Positions 24,418-32,666 of a DNA stretch of 64,000 nucleotides are shown one piece after another (positions within the stretch are counted from its first letter, which is position 1; every line of letters begins with the position of its first letter). The translations under genes and the position numbers were made by a program. The stretch comes from DASSUW01 sp963789005 (lineage in GTDB: Bacteria > Actinomycetota > Thermoleophilia > Solirubrobacterales > Solirubrobacteraceae): the NCBI GenBank assembly GCA_963789005.1, contig CAWBIZ010000004.1, positions 361,811-425,810 of the forward strand. The letters are read 5' to 3'. Under the pieces are notes generated by a model. The model saw nothing but the letters and a program-made list of their open reading frames with translations, had not been told where the DNA came from and made no database searches.

Positions 24418-25616
24418 GCACGGAGCCCGAGGCCGCGCCGCAGACCGTCGCCGGGCGCCTGTCGACCTACCTGCGCGGCGGGGGCGTGATCACGCCGCTG
24501 ATCACCGTCCTGTTCGCGTTCGTCGTGGCCGCGCTCGTGGTGCTGTTCACCGGCGGCAACCCGGTCGAGACCTTCGACGCGATCTTCAAGGGCACCGGGC
24601 TCAACTGGCTGCTCCCGTGGACGAGCTCCGACGACCGGATCGTCGCGGAGATCAACCTCCAGCAGACGCTGATCGTCACGACGCCGCTGATCCTCACCGG
24701 GTTGGCCGTGGCGTTCGCCTTCCGCTGCGGGCTGTTCAACATCGGCGGCCAGGGGCAGTACCTCGTCGGCACCTATGCCGCGGTCTGGGTCGGCTCGTCC
24801 TTCACGAGCATGGCGGCCGTGCCGCACATCGTGCTGGCGATGGTCGCGGCGTGCGCGGCCGGCGCCGTGTGGGGCGGGCTCGCCGGCCTGCTGAAGGCGA
24901 CGACCGGCGCCAACGAGGTGATCTCGACGATCATGCTCAACTACGTCGCGATCTGGACGGGCGCGTTCATCTTCGGGCTCGGTGGGCCGCTGCAGAGCGA
25001 CACCAACACGTCCGTGCCGGTCTCGAACGACATCGCCGAGAACGCCAGGCTCCCGGTCTTCTTCGGCGACGCGGAGCTGCAGGGCCTGCACGTCGGGATC
25101 TTCATCGCGCTCGCGTTCCTGCTGGTGTTCTGGGTGGTCCTCAACCGCACGCGCACGGGCTTCGAGGTACGGGCCGTGGGCTTCAATCCCGACGCGGCGC
25201 AGGCGGCGGGGATCTCGGTCGGGCGCAACTACGTGCTCGTGATGGCGATCTGCGGCCTGTTCGCCGGGCTCGCCGGGTCGCTCGACGTGCTCGGCTGGCA
25301 GTTCCGCGTGGCGACGAACGACATCGCGATCTCCCAGATCGGCTTCCTCGGGATCGCCGTGGCGCTGCTCGGCCGCAACACGGCGATCGGGGTCATGTTC
25401 TCCGCCCTGCTGTTCGGCGCGCTGGTGACCGGGACGTCGGTCCGCAACCTCGACCCGACGGTCTTCGAGCCCGCGAAGGCGATCAACCTGACGCTGATCA
25501 TCCAGGGCCTCGTCGTGCTGCTCGTGAGCGCCGACGTGCTCGTGACCTACCTGTGGAAGCTGCGCAGCCGGCTCCGCCGCCGGCCTCCCGCCGAGACCGC
25601 CGAGGTGCCGGCATGA
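24414..25616 (+). CDS. Nucleoside ABC transporter permease 1 (BPD_transp_2 family)
   Basis: This 400-residue integral membrane protein has about ten hydrophobic helices. The hallmark segment is AFRCGLFNIGGQGQYLVGTYAA, and GVMFSALLFGALV appears near the C-terminus. It forms half of the translocation pore with the next gene product (YufP/NupB-like role). It overlaps its neighbours at both ends (ATGA), giving a tightly coupled four-gene transporter unit with the lipoprotein. Confidence 0.92.
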   Translation: MSTEPEAAPQTVAGRLSTYLRGGGVITPLITVLFAFVVAALVVLFTGGNPVETFDAIFKGTGLNWLLPWTSSDDRIVAEINLQQTLIVTTPLILTGLAVAFAFRCGLFNIGGQGQYLVGTYAAVWVGSSFTSMAAVPHIVLAMVAACAAGAVWGGLAGLLKATTGANEVISTIMLNYVAIWTGAFIFGLGGPLQSDTNTSVPVSNDIAENARLPVFFGDAELQGLHVGIFIALAFLLVFWVVLNRTRTGFEVRAVGFNPDAAQAAGISVGRNYVLVMAICGLFAGLAGSLDVLGWQFRVATNDIAISQIGFLGIAVALLGRNTAIGVMFSALLFGALVTGTSVRNLDPTVFEPAKAINLTLIIQGLVVLLVSADVLVTYLWKLRSRLRRRPPAETAEVPA

Positions 25617-26830
25617 GCGCCGTCGCCCTGCGACCGCCGCCGTCCGAGGACGCCGAGGCGACCGGCCCGCTGACCGCCCGCCGCGCCGGCTGGGCGGGCG
25701 TCGCGCTGGCGTTCCTCGCGTTCTTCGTCGCGCTCCCGCCGCTGACGATCCGCTCGCCCGTGCCGACCGTGATCCTGGCGGTCGCAGCCGCCGCCGCGGG
25801 CGTCTGGGCGCTGCGCGGCGGTGAGCGCCGGCTCGCCACCGGCGCGCTGGCGGCGGCCGTCGTCGGGCTGATCGGCGGGATCGCGGCGACCCGCTCGGGC
25901 GTCGCCAACCTCGACCGCGTGGTCGTGTGGTCAGCGCTGTTCGCCGCCATGCTGCGCTATGCCACGCCGCTGCTGTTCGCGGCGCTCGGCGGGCTCTTCT
26001 CCGAGCGCAGCGGGGTCATCAACATCGGCCTCGAGGGCATGATGCTGATGGGCGCCTTCTGGGGGATCTGGGGCGCGGAGGTGACCGGGTCGTGGTTGGT
26101 CGGGCTGCTGATCGGCATGGTCTCGGGCGCGCTGCTGGCGCTCATCCATGCGGTCTTCTCGGTCAGCCTGCGGGCCGACCAGATCGTCTCCGGCTTCTCG
26201 ATGAACTTCCTGGCCGCGGGCATCACCGGCTTCGCGTACGTGAGCATCTACGGCACGCAGGGCACCCCGGACACGATCCCGCGCGCGCCCGACGTGACCG
26301 TGCCCCTGGTCGAGGACATCCCGTTCGTCGGCGACGTCATCGGGCGCATGAACATCCTCGTCTGGCTCGGGCTGCTGACCGCGCTGCTGACCTGGGTGGT
26401 GGTCTTCCGGACGCCGATCGGCCTCCGGCTGCGCTCGGTCGGCGAGAACCCGCTGGCGGCGCAGACGGCCGGCGTCTCGCCGGTGCGCGTGCGCTACATC
26501 GCCGTGATCATCTCGGGCACGCTCGCCGCGATCGGCGGCGCCTACCTCTCGATCGGCTTCATCGGGACGTTCGGGGAGCAGATGACGGCCGGGCGCGGCT
26601 ACATCGCGCTCGCCGTGCTCATCTGCGGGCGCTGGATGCCGGGCTGGGCACTCGTCTTCGCCCTCCTGTTCGGCTTCTTCAGCGCGCTCGCCCAGCGGCT
26701 GCCCGTGTTCTCCGAGTCGGCGGCCACGCTCTTCCAGGCGCTGCCGTACGTGATCACGCTGATCGCCGTCGCCGGCGTCGTCGGCCGCTCGATCCCGCCG
26801 CTGGCGATCGGCCGCCCGCTGGACCGCTGA
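25613..26830 (+). CDS. Nucleoside ABC transporter permease 2 (BPD_transp_2 family)
   Basis: This 405-residue permease pairs with the preceding one (YufQ/NupC-like). Compared with typical members of ~310 residues it carries an extra N-terminal ~90 residues with three further hydrophobic segments before the conserved core ATPLLFAALGGLFSERSG and VINIGLEGMMLMGAF. ATG 25613 overlaps the upstream stop and is therefore preferred over an internal start nearer the core. It is the last gene of the transporter unit. Confidence 0.92.
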   Translation: MSAVALRPPPSEDAEATGPLTARRAGWAGVALAFLAFFVALPPLTIRSPVPTVILAVAAAAAGVWALRGGERRLATGALAAAVVGLIGGIAATRSGVANLDRVVVWSALFAAMLRYATPLLFAALGGLFSERSGVINIGLEGMMLMGAFWGIWGAEVTGSWLVGLLIGMVSGALLALIHAVFSVSLRADQIVSGFSMNFLAAGITGFAYVSIYGTQGTPDTIPRAPDVTVPLVEDIPFVGDVIGRMNILVWLGLLTALLTWVVVFRTPIGLRLRSVGENPLAAQTAGVSPVRVRYIAVIISGTLAAIGGAYLSIGFIGTFGEQMTAGRGYIALAVLICGRWMPGWALVFALLFGFFSALAQRLPVFSESAATLFQALPYVITLIAVAGVVGRSIPPLAIGRPLDR

Positions 26831-26851
26831 CGGCCTGCCATCATCCGGTGC

Positions 26852-27367
26852 ATGCGCCGGCTCGCATGGATTGCGGTCACGGTCGGGATCGCCGGATGCG
26901 GGACGAGCGACGCCGATCGCTTCGACCTGCGCACGCCGGGCAGCGCCGAGCCGGTGGTGCGCGAGCCCGCCGCGCCCGAGGGGCCGACGGCGCAGGAGGT
27001 GGGGGTGATCCGCGGCTGGGCCGACGCCCTGCGCGCCGGGAAGGTCGGCAAGGCGTCGGCGTTCTTCGCGCTGCCGGCGTTCGTGTCGAACGGCACGCCG
27101 CTGCTGACGCTCGACGAGCGCCGGGAGGTGCGCGAGTTCAACCGCACGCTGCCGTGCGGAGCCAAGGTCGTCGGAACCAAGCGCGGGCAGGGCTCCTACG
27201 TGGTCGCCACGTTTCGGCTGACCGAGCGCCCCGGTCCCGGTCGCTGCGACGGCACCGGCAACCTCGCCGCCACCGCCTTCGTGATCGAGGACAGCCGCAT
27301 CGTGAGGTGGGTGCGCGCGCCCGATCCGCAGCCGTCGCAGCGGCAGCCCGAAACGAAACCCAGCTGA
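26852..27367 (+). CDS. Putative lipoprotein of unknown function
   Basis: This 171-residue protein has a short signal peptide ending in the lipobox GIAGC (residues 12-16), a Pro/Glu-rich linker, and a compact domain (EVGVIRGWADALRAGKVGKASAFFALP). Two cysteines in that domain (LPCGAK and GRCDG) might form a disulfide. It begins 21 bases after the permease gene but has no evident relation to transport. No family is recognised. Confidence 0.72.
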   Translation: MRRLAWIAVTVGIAGCGTSDADRFDLRTPGSAEPVVREPAAPEGPTAQEVGVIRGWADALRAGKVGKASAFFALPAFVSNGTPLLTLDERREVREFNRTLPCGAKVVGTKRGQGSYVVATFRLTERPGPGRCDGTGNLAATAFVIEDSRIVRWVRAPDPQPSQRQPETKPS

Positions 27368-27412
27368 GCGTGTTCCTATGCTCTGTGCTCGGCTCGCCGC
27401 GCGTTGCGTCGT

Positions 27413-27485
27413 GCCCGCCTAGCTCAATTGGTAGAGCCCCGAACTTGTAATTCGGAAAGTCCCGGTTCGAGTCCGGGGGCGGGCT
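27413..27485 (+). tRNA. tRNA-Thr (anticodon UGU)
   Basis: A complete cloverleaf is visible. The acceptor is GCCCGCC (27413-27419) pairing with GGCGGGC (27478-27484), and the D stem is GCTC/GAGC. The anticodon stem is CCGAA/TTCGG around loop CTTGTAA (27444-27450), giving anticodon TGT. The T arm CCCGG-TTCGAGT-CCGGG is perfect. The discriminator is T27485 and no CCA is encoded. TATGCT at 27377-27382 could be the -10. Confidence 0.97.
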
Positions 27486-27533
27486 CTTCCGCATTGCCTC
27501 AATTCCTTGACCCGACGAGCCGATACCTCATAC

Positions 27534-28394
27534 ATGCGTCCAGTCCTTGCCGTTGCCAGTGTCCTGTTGATCTGCCTGATCGCCCCTGCCGCCGCTTCCG
27601 CGAAGGTCCTCTACGGAGTCGGCGACCAGCAAGCCAAGTCCTATGAGGACTCCAAGCTTCGGGCGCTCAAGCTCCAGACCGCCCGCTTCGTGATCGCGTG
27701 GGACTGGTACAAGGAGCCGTGGATGATCCACGAGGCGGACGTGTGGATGGCGTCCGTCCGCGCCGCCGGGCTGCGCCCGATGATCGTCTTCAACCGGAAC
27801 TGGCGGCGCAGCGGCAAGTACAAGGTGCCGTCGCTGGCGTCGTACGTGAAGAGCTTCGAGCTCCTGCGCGCGCGCTACCCGGACGTGCGCGACTACTCGC
27901 CCTGGAACGAGCCCAACGTGCAGGCGCAGCCGTTCTTCGGCAAGCCGGCGCTGGCCGCCAAGTACCACAACGCGCTGCGCAAGGCGTGCGCGTCGTGCAC
28001 GATCGTCGCAGGCGACATCAACGACAGCCCGAACATGGCGTCGTGGCTGTCGGTCTACAAGCGCCACGTGCGCGGCCCGAAGGTCTGGGGGCTGCACAAC
28101 TACCGCGACGCGCATCGCCTGATCGGCTCGACGCGGCTGTTCCTGCGCATGGTCCGCGGACCGCTGTGGCTGACCGAGACCGGCGGGATCCGGCTGCGCG
28201 GCGGCGAGGCCGCCCAGGCGCAGGCCACCCGCAACCTGTTCGCCATCGTGCGCGCGAACAAGCGCATCCGGCGCCTGTACTTCTACCAGTGGCGCCACCA
28301 CACCAAGAACCGCTGGGACTCGGCGTTCTTCTCGGCCTCCGGGAAGCCGCGCCTGTCCTACCACACGCTGCGCGCCGAGCTGCGCCGTCGGTAG
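27534..28394 (+). CDS. Secreted clan GH-A glycosidase-like protein
   Basis: The 286-residue product has a signal peptide (cleavage after ASA, about residue 23). The (beta/alpha)8 glycosidase core has the acid/base glutamate E126 in WNEPN and the nucleophile E215 in LTETGG. This pair at strand ends 4 and 7 is the clan GH-A signature. The family (GH5, GH39 or similar) and substrate are not clear. It is short for GH39. ATG 27534 is preferred over in-frame codons from 27507 because the signal peptide begins there. Confidence 0.78.
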   Translation: MRPVLAVASVLLICLIAPAAASAKVLYGVGDQQAKSYEDSKLRALKLQTARFVIAWDWYKEPWMIHEADVWMASVRAAGLRPMIVFNRNWRRSGKYKVPSLASYVKSFELLRARYPDVRDYSPWNEPNVQAQPFFGKPALAAKYHNALRKACASCTIVAGDINDSPNMASWLSVYKRHVRGPKVWGLHNYRDAHRLIGSTRLFLRMVRGPLWLTETGGIRLRGGEAAQAQATRNLFAIVRANKRIRRLYFYQWRHHTKNRWDSAFFSASGKPRLSYHTLRAELRRR

Positions 28395-28404
28395 AGCGTC
28401 GGTG

Positions 28405-28532
28405 GGGAACGCTGGCCCAGGGGGCCAGGTTCCCTTACGGGTGTTCGCCCAGAGGGCGAAACCCGCGGCCGGTTATAGGGACGTCCGGCGGGTCAAGTGG
28501 GCGCGTCGCCGCGTCGATACCGGAAAGGTGTC
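28405..28532 (+). promoter_or_regulatory. Structured leader: twin bulged hairpins, a long-loop stem and a Shine-Dalgarno-masking hairpin
   Basis: Hairpin 1 pairs 28405-28410 with 28429-28434 and 28412-28418 with 28422-28428, leaving a bulged G28411. Hairpin 2 pairs 28438-28442 with 28461-28465 and 28444-28450 with 28454-28460, leaving a bulged G28443. Both have 3-nt loops (AGG, AGA). A third, long-loop stem (CCCG/CGGG and CCGG/CCGG) follows. Last, 28516-28521 pairs with 28527-28532 around loop GGAAA, burying the Shine-Dalgarno GGAAAGG. This could be tandem terminators of the upstream gene or an RNA switch for the downstream c-di-GMP gene. Confidence 0.5.
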
Positions 28533-28533
28533 C

Positions 28534-30828
28534 TTGCAGTCGGAGGCAGGCGGGAGCGCGCTCGATGCGTTGATCGACGCTGCAGCGGGGATCCTGGCTG
28601 CCGATTCGCTCGAGGACACGCTCGGCCGGATCGCCCACCACCTGCAGGCGCTCCTGCCCTACGACGACCTGACCGTGTACGAGGTGGACGACACGGAGAC
28701 CGGTCTGCGGCCGGTGTTCGCGCTCGGGGCCTGGGTCCAGGAGATCATGGGCGAGGCGCTCTCGATCGACCACGGCACGACCGGCTGGGTCGTGCGCAAC
28801 CGGCGGACGCGCAACGTGCCGAACTCGCGCTTCGACGACATCAGCACGGTCGTTCCCGGCACCGCCGACGCCGACGAGGCGTTCGTGTGTGTTCCGCTGC
28901 TCGCCCACGACCGCGTCGTCGGCACGCTCAACGTGTACCGCACCGGCTCCGACCGGGCGTTCACCGACGAGGAGGTCGCGCTCGTCGAGCGCTTCGCGAC
29001 GATGGCGGCGCTCTCCTACGAGGCGGCGCGCCAGCGCGAGCACCTGCGCGCGCAGGCGGCGACCGACGGGCTCACCGGCCTGCTCAACCACCGCGGCTCG
29101 CAGGAGCGCCTGCGGCGCGAGATCGACGCCGCGGCCGCAGCCGGCCGCCCGCTCAGCGTGGTGGTGCTCGACCTCGACCACTTCAAGCGCATCAACGACA
29201 CCCAGGGCCACGCCGAGGGCGATCGCGCGCTCGCCGCCGCGGCGGCCAAGCTGCGTTCGGTCACGCGTGACGGCGACGCCGTCGGCCGCCTCGGCGGCGA
29301 GGAGTTCGTGCTCATGCTGCCGGGCGTGGCGGCCGACGCCGCGCTCGACGCCGCCGAGCGCGCGCGGGCCGCGCTCAACGACGTCGTCGCCGGGCGCACC
29401 CGGCTCGAGTCCTCGGCCGGGGTGGCCACGTTCCCCGAGGACGCGTACGAGGCGGCCGACCTGCTCGCGCGCGCCGACGCGGCGCTGTACGCCGCCAAGC
29501 ACGCGGGCCGCCGGCAGACCCGGCGCTACGCCGTCAACCTCGCGGCGCGTCCGACGCACGCCGACGAGCGCAACGAGGTCGAGGCGCTGCTGCGCCGCGG
29601 CGCGGGCGCGATCCGCCCCGTCTTCCAGCCGGTGCTCGAGCTGGCCACCGGGCGCGTCTGCGGGTACGAGGCGCTCGCGCGCGTCGACGCCCAGCCGGTG
29701 CGCCGGCCCGACCAGTGGTTCGCCCAGGCGCATCGCTGCGGCCTCGGCGCCGAGCTCGAGGCGCTCGCCCTGCGCGCCGCGCTCGCGGTCGTCGACCGGC
29801 CGATCGGCACCTTCCTGGCGCTGAACGTCAGCCCCACCGGGCTCCTCGCCCCGCCGGTCCGGGACGCGCTGCCCGACGACCTCACGAACGTCGTCATCGA
29901 GCTCACCGAGCACGAGCTGTTCGCCGCCGAGGAGACGCTCGAGGCGCGGCTCGCGGAGCTGCGCGCCCGCGGCGCGCGAGTGGCGCTCGACGACGCGGGC
30001 GCGGGCTACGCCGGCCTGCAGCAGGTGATCCGCGTGGCGCCCGACATCCTCAAGATCGACCGCTCGCTCGTCCACGGCGCGCACGCCGACCCGTCCCGCT
30101 ACGCGCTGCTGGAGGCGCTGGTCTCGTTCGCGGGCACGACGGGGGCGGCGGTCTGCGGCGAGGGCGTCGAGGACCTGGCCGACCTGGCCGCGCTCGCCGA
30201 CCTCGACGCCACCTACGCGCAGGGCTACGCGCTCGGCCGCCCGGCCGACCCGTGGGCGGCGCTCACCCCCGGCGTGGCCGCGACGGCCACGCTGCGCGAG
30301 GGCGTCCGCCTCCCCACCGCCACGATCCGCGACGGCGGCGGCTGGACGCGCGCGCTCGCCGAGCTCGGCGACCACCTCACCGACGTCCAAGACGTCGACG
30401 GGTTGATCGACTCCGGTCGTCGCGCGGCGGCGCTGCTCGGCGCCGAGGACGTGTCGCTGATGTGGGTCGTCGACGGCTGCCTCGAGCTGCTGTCGGACAA
30501 CCAGGACGCGCCCGGCGAGCGCTGGGACCTCGCCCAGTACCCGGCCACGATCCGGCTGCTGGAGACCCACACGCCGGGGCAGGTCGTCGTCGGCGACACG
30601 CACAGCGATCCGGCGGAGGTGGACGAGCTGGTGCGCCTCGGCTACGGCGCTCTGCTGATGGTCCCGATCCGCGTCCCGGGCGGGCGGCAGGCGCTCGCCG
30701 AGGTCTACCGCGTGCACCCGCAGGCGTTCACCAACGCCGAGGTCGACCGCGCGCGTGTCGTCGTGCAGCAGTTCGCGCCGGTGCTTGCGAGGCTGGCCTC
30801 GCCACCTGCGGGCCTCCTCCCGGCCTGA
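28534..30828 (+). CDS. GAF-GGDEF-EAL(-GAF) cyclic di-GMP signalling protein
   Basis: This ~764-residue multidomain protein has an N-terminal GAF sensor (about residues 15-165) and a GGDEF domain with intact GGEEF. An RxxD product-inhibition site (RDGD) sits five residues before it. Next comes an EAL domain with YEALARVD, ELTEHEL, a DDAGAGYAGL variant of DDFGTG and LKIDRSLV, and a C-terminal GAF-like domain. Both cyclase and phosphodiesterase motifs look competent. TTG 28534 was chosen because GGAAAGG (28522-28528) lies 5 bases upstream. GTG 28528 and GTG 28402 are in-frame alternatives. No transmembrane segment is seen, so it is cytosolic. Confidence 0.87.
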   Translation: MQSEAGGSALDALIDAAAGILAADSLEDTLGRIAHHLQALLPYDDLTVYEVDDTETGLRPVFALGAWVQEIMGEALSIDHGTTGWVVRNRRTRNVPNSRFDDISTVVPGTADADEAFVCVPLLAHDRVVGTLNVYRTGSDRAFTDEEVALVERFATMAALSYEAARQREHLRAQAATDGLTGLLNHRGSQERLRREIDAAAAAGRPLSVVVLDLDHFKRINDTQGHAEGDRALAAAAAKLRSVTRDGDAVGRLGGEEFVLMLPGVAADAALDAAERARAALNDVVAGRTRLESSAGVATFPEDAYEAADLLARADAALYAAKHAGRRQTRRYAVNLAARPTHADERNEVEALLRRGAGAIRPVFQPVLELATGRVCGYEALARVDAQPVRRPDQWFAQAHRCGLGAELEALALRAALAVVDRPIGTFLALNVSPTGLLAPPVRDALPDDLTNVVIELTEHELFAAEETLEARLAELRARGARVALDDAGAGYAGLQQVIRVAPDILKIDRSLVHGAHADPSRYALLEALVSFAGTTGAAVCGEGVEDLADLAALADLDATYAQGYALGRPADPWAALTPGVAATATLREGVRLPTATIRDGGGWTRALAELGDHLTDVQDVDGLIDSGRRAAALLGAEDVSLMWVVDGCLELLSDNQDAPGERWDLAQYPATIRLLETHTPGQVVVGDTHSDPAEVDELVRLGYGALLMVPIRVPGGRQALAEVYRVHPQAFTNAEVDRARVVVQQFAPVLARLASPPAGLLPA

Positions 30829-30862
30829 CGCGCTTTCGGCGGTCGTCGCCGCAGGAAGCGGC

Positions 30863-30868
30863 TAGGAT
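30863..30868 (+). promoter_or_regulatory. -10 element of the patatin gene
   Basis: TAGGAT matches TANNNT and lies 17 bases before the ATG, giving a short leader of about 10 nt. No convincing -35 is visible. Confidence 0.4.
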
Positions 30869-30885
30869 CGTCCGACCTCGAGCGC

Positions 30886-31878
30886 ATGGACAGCGACGCC
30901 TTCACACTGCCCGCGATCTCGCACCCGGTCGTGGAGGTGCTCCGCGAACGAGCCGAGAGCGGCTCGGCGGCCGGCGCCCGCACGGATCCGCATCGCGTCG
31001 CGCTCGTGATCGAGGGCGGCGGCATGCGCGGGGTCGTCTCGGCCGGCATGACCGCTGCGCTCGAGCGGCTCGGCCTGACGCCGTGCTTCGACCTCGTGGT
31101 CGGCGCGTCCGCGGGGGCGATCAACGGCGCCGCGCTGATCGCCGGCGTGGCCCGCGAGGGAGCCGCCACGTATCACGGGCCGCTCGCGTCGCGCTCGTTC
31201 GTCAACCCCGCCCGCGTGCTGCGCGGCCGGCCGGTGATCGACGTCAACTACGTCCTGAACTTCGCCTCGGCGGGGCTGGACGCGGCGCGGCACGAGCGCG
31301 CGGTGGCCAGCCCGCTGGCCCTGCACTGCGTCGCCGTCGGTGTCGAGACGGCGCAGCCCGAGGTCTTCTCCGGCATGCGCACGAAGCGCGAGCTGTGGGA
31401 CGCGCTGCTGGCGTCGAGCCGCATGCCGTGGGCCGGCGGCGCGCCGATCGAGATCGGCGGCCGCCGCTACCTCGACGGCGGCCTCGGCTCGCCGATCCCC
31501 GTCGCCGAGGCCCTCGCCGCCGGGGCGACGCACGTGCTGGCGCTGCAGACCCGGCCGTACGGGGTGCCGCGCAAGAGCGCCTCACGCATCGCCGATCGGC
31601 TGATCGAGCGCCACCTGCGCCAGCTCAACCCGGCGCTCGTCACGCTCTACCGCGAGCGGATCGCCTGCTACGAGCGCGTGGTGCAGGACATCGCCAGGCG
31701 CTCGCTCGACGTCGCCGCCGGGCCGCCGCACGTCCTCGGCGTCCGCCCGCCCGCGGGCACCGCCGTCGTCGGCCAGCTCGAGCGCCGATCGGCCATCCTC
31801 GCCGTCGCGGCCGCCGACGCGGAGCGCCTGGTCGAGCAGGCGCTGCGCCCCGCGGTCGGCGCGCCGGCCGGCTACTAG
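30886..31878 (+). CDS. Patatin-like phospholipase
   Basis: The 330-residue acyl hydrolase has the oxyanion motif GGGMRG (44-49), nucleophile S75 in GASAG and the dyad aspartate in YLDGGLGSP. Patatins release fatty acids from glycerolipids. Layout is of the YjjU/RssA-like bacterial type with a C-terminal helical extension. Lipid turnover would fit the glycerolipid genes further along, but no direct link is visible. Its stop overlaps the convergent stress-protein gene by a few bases. Confidence 0.9.
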   Translation: MDSDAFTLPAISHPVVEVLRERAESGSAAGARTDPHRVALVIEGGGMRGVVSAGMTAALERLGLTPCFDLVVGASAGAINGAALIAGVAREGAATYHGPLASRSFVNPARVLRGRPVIDVNYVLNFASAGLDAARHERAVASPLALHCVAVGVETAQPEVFSGMRTKRELWDALLASSRMPWAGGAPIEIGGRRYLDGGLGSPIPVAEALAAGATHVLALQTRPYGVPRKSASRIADRLIERHLRQLNPALVTLYRERIACYERVVQDIARRSLDVAAGPPHVLGVRPPAGTAVVGQLERRSAILAVAAADAERLVEQALRPAVGAPAGY

Positions 31879-32264
31879 CCCAGGAGCGATCCCGCGCGCT
31901 CGGCGTCGGCCTCCGGGACCTCGACGAGGACGAGGATGCGGCCGTCGTGCAGCGCGCGAACGTCCCGCTCGACCGCCGCGTCGTCGAGCCCGGCGTCGGT
32001 CAGCAGGCGCTTGAGGGAGCGGTGCCCGGTCACACGCATCCGCGCGACGCCGTCGGGATAGTCGGTCACGACGTCGCGGTCCGCGTCGGCGAAGCTTCCG
32101 CCGCGCTGCTGGCCGCCGGCGAACGCGCCCACCAGACCGTTCTGCGCGTCGCGGACGGGCTCCCCGCTCAGCACGCGTACTCGTGCACGATCAACCTCGA
32201 GCAAGGCGTTGACGGCGGGCAGGGCCTCGGCGTGCGAGGCATACGAGCGGCAAAGAGCGGTCAT
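31875..32264 (-). CDS. General stress protein 17M/YflT-like small protein
   Basis: This 129-residue soluble protein starts ALCRSYASHAEALPAVNALLE and contains GSFADADRDVVTDYPDG and a C-terminal DGRILVLVEV. The pattern resembles the heat-induced YflT/GSP17M domain of actinobacterial stress proteins; I am fairly but not fully sure of the family. ATG 32264 has GAGGAG (32277-32272) 7 bases upstream, which lies in one arm of a hairpin. Confidence 0.68.
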   Translation of the reverse strand: MTALCRSYASHAEALPAVNALLEVDRARVRVLSGEPVRDAQNGLVGAFAGGQQRGGSFADADRDVVTDYPDGVARMRVTGHRSLKRLLTDAGLDDAAVERDVRALHDGRILVLVEVPEADAERAGSLLG

Positions 32265-32271
32265 CGAGTGA

Positions 32272-32296
32272 CTCCTCGTCGTTGGGGTACGAGGAG
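32272..32296 (-). promoter_or_regulatory. Hairpin masking the ribosome-binding site of the stress-protein gene
   Basis: CTCCTCGT (32296-32289 on the minus strand) pairs with ACGAGGAG (32279-32272) around a 9-nt loop. The second arm contains the GAGGAG Shine-Dalgarno. Such occlusion upstream of a stress gene is the layout of a simple RNA thermometer. Confidence 0.4.
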
Positions 32297-32320
32297 CCAG
32301 TCTCCGTGCCCGCCCCAGCG

Positions 32321-32626
32321 TTACTCGCTGGTGGGGCTGCGCTCGATGCCCTCGCTGAAGCGGCGCTCGACTTCCTTCTCGGGCGAGTCCGGGAGCTGCT
32401 CGGCGCCCTCGCTGAAGCGCCCGTGGTGCTCGGTCCCCGGCGGGTCCTCGTGGGAGATGCCGCGCGCGAAGTTCGGCTCGAGCTCCTCCTCGGGCGAGTC
32501 GGGCTTGTGGTCGATGCCCTTCGCGAAGCCGTCGTCGTCACCCTGCTCGGGGCGGGCCGGGTGCTCGTGTCCGAGCTTCTCGGCGGCGGCGTCTTCGGTC
32601 GTGCGCCTGTCGTCGTCGTGATCCAT
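32321..32626 (-). CDS. Small acidic repeat protein (RFSEG/FAKG repeats)
   Basis: This 101-residue, highly charged and probably disordered protein contains four imperfect repeats built on GFAKGIDHKPDSPEEE, NFARGISHEDPPG, RFSEGAEQLPDSPEK and RFSEGIERSP. It has no cysteine, no signal and no hydrophobic core. Similar acidic repeat proteins are common in actinobacteria and have no known function. ATG 32626 is preferred over upstream in-frame codons because GGAGG stands 8 bases before it. Adjacency to the YflT-like gene suggests stress-linked expression. Confidence 0.7.
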   Translation of the reverse strand: MDHDDDRRTTEDAAAEKLGHEHPARPEQGDDDGFAKGIDHKPDSPEEELEPNFARGISHEDPPGTEHHGRFSEGAEQLPDSPEKEVERRFSEGIERSPTSE

Positions 32627-32666
32627 GTCACGTCCTCCGTTCCGGATCGGTGTTCCTCTCGTTCGT

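Noticed and set aside
28405..28532. Known c-di-GMP class I (GEMM) riboswitch
   Set aside because: The conserved GACGCAAAGC core and the GAAA tetraloop/receptor pair are absent. GGGACG at about 28478 is only a partial resemblance, so the leader is reported as unassigned.
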